A stretch of DNA of 19,174 nt from an uncultured Polycyclovorans sp. (GTDB lineage: Bacteria; Pseudomonadota; Gammaproteobacteria; Nevskiales; Nevskiaceae): contig CAKZHZ010000016.1 of assembly GCA_936928855.1 (NCBI GenBank), positions 1 through 19,174 on the forward strand, given 5' to 3'. The position numbers and the translations under genes are program-made. Below, one piece after another: positions 15,975-19,174 of the stretch (its first letter is position 1; every line of letters starts with the position of its first letter). The notes beneath the pieces were generated by a model. It searched no databases. It had not been told where the DNA came from and saw only the letters and a program-made list of their open reading frames with translations.

Positions 15975-16958
15975 ATGGATACCTCTTCAGATGAGCGCGC
16001 CGTTCAGGCGCGGGAATGGGCGCGCCGGTGCCTGGGGCGCCCCGCCGCCCGCTGGGCGCCGGCGTCCACCGACGCCAGTTTCCGACGCTATTTCCGGTTG
16101 CAGGATGACGACAGCAGCTGGATCGTGATGGATGCGCCGCCAGCCCAGGAGGATTGCCGGCCGTTCCTGCAGGTCACCGCGCTGATGCGCGAGGCCGGCG
16201 TGCATGTGCCCGAAGTGCTTGCCGAAGATCAGGCGCAGGGGTTTCTGCTCCTGAGCGACCTCGGCCGACGTACCTGGCTGAAGGCCCTGACGCCTGGCAA
16301 CGCATCGGTGCATTTCGCCGCGGCCCTCAAGGTGCTGGTGCAGTGGCAGCTGGCCAGTCGCCCCGGGGTCCTGCCGCAATACGATCACACGCTGCTGATG
16401 CGGGAGCTGCAGCTGTTTCCGGACTGGTTTGTCGCCCGTCATCTGGGGCGGGGTTTCACCGCCACTGAGGCGGCGCTCTGGCGGGAGGTTTGCGACATCC
16501 TGCTGGACAACGCCCTGGCGCAGCCGCAGGTGTTCGTGCACCGCGACTTCATGCCTCGCAATCTGATGGAAAGCGATCCCAACCCGGGTGTATTGGACTA
16601 TCAGGACGCCGTTTTCGGGCCGATCAGCTATGACGTCATTTCCTTGTTCAAGGATGCTTTCCTGAGCTGGCCCCAGGCGCTGGTCGATGAAGGTCTGGCC
16701 CGGTATTGGATGCTGGCGCGGACCGCTGGCCTGCCGGTAGACGACGACCTGGGGCGCTTTTGTCTGCAGGCTGAGCGGATGGGCAGCCAGCGTCACCTCA
16801 AGGTATTGGGCATCTTCGCCCGCATTCACTATCGCGATGGCAAGCCGCAGTATCTCGCCGATGCGCCGCGGTTCATCGGCTACCTGCGGCAGCGTGGTGA
16901 GGTTGATCCCGCGATGAGGCCGCTGATGGCGCTGTTCAATCAGTTGGGGCTGTCCTGA
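15975..16958 (+). CDS. amgK: AmgK, N-acetylmuramate/N-acetylglucosamine kinase
   Basis: An aminoglycoside-phosphotransferase-fold sugar kinase that phosphorylates MurNAc at the anomeric position during peptidoglycan recycling. The 327-aa protein has an N-terminal lobe with STDASFRRYFRL (31-42) and FLLLSDLG (90-97). The catalytic loop is VFVHRDFMPRNLM (His189, Asp191, Asn196), and the metal-binding GVLDYQDAVFGP (Asp208 and Asp211) and SYDVISLFKD follow. The start is ATG 15975; the open frame extends further upstream but that part is antisense to lptD. Its stop overlaps the murU start (TGATG). Divergent placement from lptD next to murU is the usual gammaproteobacterial arrangement and supports AmgK rather than antibiotic resistance as its role. 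Confidence 0.93.
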   Translation: MDTSSDERAVQAREWARRCLGRPAARWAPASTDASFRRYFRLQDDDSSWIVMDAPPAQEDCRPFLQVTALMREAGVHVPEVLAEDQAQGFLLLSDLGRRTWLKALTPGNASVHFAAALKVLVQWQLASRPGVLPQYDHTLLMRELQLFPDWFVARHLGRGFTATEAALWREVCDILLDNALAQPQVFVHRDFMPRNLMESDPNPGVLDYQDAVFGPISYDVISLFKDAFLSWPQALVDEGLARYWMLARTAGLPVDDDLGRFCLQAERMGSQRHLKVLGIFARIHYRDGKPQYLADAPRFIGYLRQRGEVDPAMRPLMALFNQLGLS

Positions 16959-17626
16959 TGAAGGCGATGATTCTCTGTGCGGGTCGGGGCAGCCGCCTGC
17001 GCCCGCTGACCGATACCCTGCCAAAGCCCCTCATTCCGGTTCAGGGCGCGCCGTTGGTGGTGCATCACCTGCGGGCCCTGGCCCGCGCCGGCATTCGCGA
17101 GGTGGTCATCAACACCGGCTGGCTGGGTGAGCAGTTCGAGCCGCTGCTGGGCGATGGCAAAGGTCATGGGGTGCGCATCGAATGGCGGCATGAAGGATGG
17201 CCGGCACTGGAAACCGGAGGCGGTATCGCCGCTGCACTGCCCCAGTTGGGCGAGGAGGAGTTCCTCGTGATCAACGGTGACGTTCATGTCACCGGCCTCG
17301 ACTGGAAACGTCTGGCGCGGATGTCGCTGCCGGGCAACGACCTGGCTCACCTGGTGCTGGTGCCCAATCCGCCCCACAACCTCAAGGGCGATTTCGGCTT
17401 TGTCGCTTCGAGAGTGGTCGACGCCGGGCCGAGCTATACCTTCAGCGGGATTTCGGTGTTGCACCCTGCCTTGTTCGAGGGCTGTCCGAAAGGCGCTTTC
17501 CGTTTGGCGCCGCTGCTGCGCAAGGCAGCAGCGCGGGGGCAGGTGACCGCGGAACTGTTCAACGGGCGCTGGTCCGATGTGGGCACGCCCGAACGTCTGG
17601 CACTACTGGAGAAACAACGTGGTTAA
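16958..17626 (+). CDS. murU: MurU, N-acetylmuramate-1-phosphate uridylyltransferase
   Basis: It converts MurNAc-1-phosphate and UTP to UDP-MurNAc, the step after AmgK, bypassing de novo MurA/MurB synthesis; in Pseudomonas this route lowers fosfomycin sensitivity. The 222-aa protein has the nucleotidyltransferase signature ILCAGRGSRLRPLTDTLPKP (6-25). It also has ETGGGIAAALP, the metal-binding FLVINGDVHV (Asp in GDV), NPPHNLKGDFGF, and the C-terminal GRWSDVGTPERL characteristic of sugar-nucleotide pyrophosphorylases. ATG 16958 shares one base with the amgK stop, so the two are coupled. The 3' end overlaps the OsmC-family gene by 8 nt. Confidence 0.94.
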   Translation: MKAMILCAGRGSRLRPLTDTLPKPLIPVQGAPLVVHHLRALARAGIREVVINTGWLGEQFEPLLGDGKGHGVRIEWRHEGWPALETGGGIAAALPQLGEEEFLVINGDVHVTGLDWKRLARMSLPGNDLAHLVLVPNPPHNLKGDFGFVASRVVDAGPSYTFSGISVLHPALFEGCPKGAFRLAPLLRKAAARGQVTAELFNGRWSDVGTPERLALLEKQRG

Positions 17627-18002
17627 GGCACTCAAGAGCACCGAAGGTAGACTGGCCCTGGTGGTCGAAGCCGCCGGCCACCGGCTGTTGGCCGATGTTC
17701 CGAGCGATCAGGGTGGAGATGGCCTGGGCCCTGATCCGCATGACTTCTTTGATGCCGCATTGGCTGCCTGCACCGCGATGACGGTGTTGATGGTGGCGCA
17801 GCGCAAGGGCATGCCGCTGGACGATGTCCAGGTGCAGATCAGCCGGGATGAAGATGCCGAGCACTACCGCATGACCCGGCAGCTGCGACTGGTGGGTGAC
17901 CTCGACGCCGAGCAGCGGTCCTATCTCCTCGGTATCGCCAACAAGTGTCCCATTCACCGGGTGTTGCACAAGGCGATCTCGGTCGAGACTGAGAGCATGT
18001 GA
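17619..18002 (+). CDS. OsmC family protein
   Basis: A 127-aa OsmC/Ohr-superfamily protein; members reduce organic or fatty-acid hydroperoxides using two cysteines. Both are present: Cys51 in LAACTAMTVLM and Cys110 in NKCPIHRVLHK. DPHDFFDAALAACTAM and KGMPLDDVQVQI are typical of the YhfA-like branch, whose exact substrate is not established. I choose GTG 17619 because GGAG lies 8 nt upstream; a longer frame from ATG 17577 would overlap murU by 50 nt. It overlaps the murU stop by 8 nt and probably belongs to the amgK-murU transcript. Its last codons and TGA lie inside the left arm of the downstream palindrome. Confidence 0.9.
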   Translation: MVKALKSTEGRLALVVEAAGHRLLADVPSDQGGDGLGPDPHDFFDAALAACTAMTVLMVAQRKGMPLDDVQVQISRDEDAEHYRMTRQLRLVGDLDAEQRSYLLGIANKCPIHRVLHKAISVETESM

Positions 18003-18175
18003 AAAAATCGCCCGCCTGCTGCGACCTCCGCCGAACGCCTCCTGCGGCGTTGTCCTTCGCGAAATCCAGCGTCATTTACCGCAGTAAACTCCTTGGATTT
18101 CGCGCAGGACGCCTTGTCGTAGACGCCCGGCGAAGCGCTCGCGACGGCGTTCGATATTTTCACAAGCTCTGAGTT
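17987..18175. repeat. 189-bp imperfect palindromic element (REP/MITE-like)
   Basis: Nested inverted repeats span the gap between two convergent genes. Outer arms 17987-18010 and 18152-18175 match at 20 of 24 positions (TGTGAAAA..ATCG type). Inner arms 18052-18068 and 18094-18110 match at 16 of 17 (core CGCGAAATCCA). A perfect central hairpin TTTAC-cgca-GTAAA lies at 18075-18088. Regions between the arms also pair loosely (CGCC..GCGA..CGCCG on both sides). The outer arm covers the OsmC stop codon. There is no transposase. The shape suggests a dispersed non-coding repeat that may also act as a bidirectional terminator; copy number elsewhere in the genome cannot be seen here. Short open frames within it look spurious. 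Confidence 0.7.
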
Positions 18176-18204
18176 GCTCGACTGAGGCCGGGGGAGGCGG
18201 GGCC

Positions 18205-19083
18205 CTAAGCCACCCGCGCCTCACGCGTCATCGCCACCACCTCTGCCGAGCGGTCGCCGAAGTCTCCCGCCATGTAGGCCTTGGTGAAGTCATCGGTGAG
18301 GATGGCGTCGTAGCGCAGGGCGTCATAGGCGCGGACCTGCTCGGCCTCCCCGGCGCTGAGGTGGCCGTGGGTCACCGCATCGTTGAGCTGCTCGGTCACG
18401 GTCTGGCCGGCCAGTTCGCCCGCCGCCGCCAGTTTGTAGAAGCGCAGATAGACCGGTTCCACGGCCACCAGTGCTTCGAAACAACGTTCCAGGCGAACAA
18501 TGGGGTCGTCGGCCGGGCCATTGCGATAAACCAGCGCACTCAAGCGGTCGCGCAGCACGCCCGGCTCCATCAGTTGGTCGGCCACCGTGCCATTGAGAAC
18601 GTCGTTCACCGGGCGGTAGGGGTTGCCCAGCGGGAACACCACGCGCCGCATCAATCCGGCGGCACCGCGCACCGGGAAGTTGTCGAAGAAGCCCTCGAAG
18701 GCACGGCCGATCTCGAACAGGGCATTGTCGAGCGCCCAGCGGGCGTGCTGAAGCTCGGCATCCGCGCCGGACTCGCCGTGTTCGAGGTAGTAGCGGATCA
18801 CGGCCGATCCCATGTACAGCTGACTGAGCACATCGCCCAGTCGCGCCGACAGGCGCTCCTTGCGCTTGAGATCGCCGCCGAGCAGGCCCATCGTCATGTC
18901 CGCCACGAAGGCCAGCGAGGCACTCATGCGCTCCAGTTGGCGCGCGTAGTCGGCCATCGGCCCCGGGGCCGGGCTGCCGGCCAGCCGGCTGCCGGTGAGG
19001 CCATGGGTCAGCGCGCGTACCGCGCGGTTGATGGAAAAGCCGATGTGGCGGAACAGCAGCTTGTCGAACGCTGCCAGATCGTC
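18205..19083 (-). CDS. fadE: FadE-type acyl-CoA dehydrogenase, C-terminal part only
   Basis: This is the C-terminal third of a large (about 800 aa) FadE acyl-CoA dehydrogenase, which introduces the first double bond in fatty-acid beta-oxidation. The visible part is the FadE-specific C-terminal (DUF1974) region. AFDKLLFRHIGFSINRAVRA parallels E. coli FadE AFDKLLFKHIG; the segment LGGDLKRKERLSARLGDVLS parallels [20 protein letters not shown]; and VFPLGNPYRPVND parallels VFPTGRHY. The stop is TAG at 18207-18205. Catalytic and FAD domains would lie to the right and are absent. FadE similarity is lost right of about 19083, although the frame stays open to the edge; there the plus strand reads as VirB11. 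It converges on the OsmC-family gene across the palindrome. Confidence 0.88.
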   Translation of the reverse strand, partial: DDLAAFDKLLFRHIGFSINRAVRALTHGLTGSRLAGSPAPGPMADYARQLERMSASLAFVADMTMGLLGGDLKRKERLSARLGDVLSQLYMGSAVIRYYLEHGESGADAELQHARWALDNALFEIGRAFEGFFDNFPVRGAAGLMRRVVFPLGNPYRPVNDVLNGTVADQLMEPGVLRDRLSALVYRNGPADDPIVRLERCFEALVAVEPVYLRFYKLAAAGELAGQTVTEQLNDAVTHGHLSAGEAEQVRAYDALRYDAILTDDFTKAYMAGDFGDRSAEVVAMTREARVA

Positions 19084-19174
19084 CTGCCGCCGGTCGCCCC
19101 GGAGGGCACGGTGTCCCTGACCATCCGCAAGCCCTCGCGGCGGTGCCTGACCTTGGAGGATTTCCGGGCCGGCG
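19066..19174 (+). CDS. virB11: VirB11-type type IV secretion ATPase, internal fragment
   Basis: Plus-strand codons from GAA 19066 read ERCQIVLPPVAPEGTVSLTI followed by RKPSRRCLTLEDFRAG to the window edge. This matches the conserved VirB11 segment preceding the Walker A domain (pattern ERxQIVxPP...GTVSxTIRKPS, then TLEDxxAxGxF). VirB11 is the hexameric traffic ATPase of conjugative and effector type IV secretion systems. Only about 36 residues are visible, with no start, no Walker motif and no other secretion genes. Upstream in the same frame the sequence is antisense fadE. Identification is from motif memory and needs a protein search; the fragment may belong to a mobile element or come from a misjoined contig. 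Confidence 0.6.

Noticed and set aside
15987..17024. 345-codon minus-strand frame opposite amgK
   Set aside because: AmgK motifs (HRDF, LDYQDA) on the plus strand are decisive; the antisense product has no recognisable domain.
17954..18163. Small minus-strand open frame (about 69 codons)
   Set aside because: It lies almost entirely inside the palindromic element and overlaps the osmC-family gene antisense; its sequence is explained by the repeat.

Overview
The window looks like high-GC gammaproteobacterial chromosome. The best evidence is the core order lptD-surA-pdxA-rsmA(ksgA), with amgK-murU diverging from lptD, and FadE- and OsmC-type proteins of gammaproteobacterial style. I cannot place it more precisely; a Chromatiales/Ectothiorhodospiraceae-like origin is only a guess.

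Layout. A tRNA-Tyr gene (10-91, plus strand) sits at the left edge. Directly beside it begins a minus-strand cellulose operon, which reads right to left as bcsD (9964-10443), bcsP (9435-9954, frameshifted at a C9 run), a fused bcsA-bcsB gene (5014-9357/9438), bcsZ (3868-5010) and bcsC (3892 leftwards, losing its last beta-barrel strands where it meets the tRNA). Upstream on the same strand, 91 bp away, lies the envelope/housekeeping cluster lptD-surA-pdxA-rsmA (13704-15875/15962 down to 10535). From the lptD promoter region the plus strand carries amgK, murU and an OsmC-family gene (15975-18002), with overlapping ends. A 189-bp imperfect palindrome (17987-18175) separates that operon from the convergent, partial fadE (18205 to about 19083). 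The last ~100 bp read as a fragment of a VirB11-type secretion ATPase on the plus strand.

How the genes work together. BcsA (c-di-GMP-activated synthase) makes and exports the glucan; BcsB, fused to it, guides the chain through the periplasm; BcsD and BcsP are accessory proteins thought to order the synthase; BcsZ trims glucan in the periplasm; BcsC is the TPR scaffold and outer-membrane pore. LptD inserts LPS in the outer membrane and SurA chaperones barrels such as LptD and probably BcsC. AmgK and MurU recycle cell-wall MurNAc to UDP-MurNAc. The window is therefore mostly envelope and exopolysaccharide biology.

Cautions. Both ends look chimeric: bcsC runs into a tRNA, and fadE runs into a virB11 fragment across ~18 bp that fit both genes. 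Either the window ends are assembly joints or they record recombination. There is no stretch above 300 bp without a gene; the longest gap (18003-18204) holds the palindrome. I found no CRISPR array, IS element, rRNA gene or replication origin.
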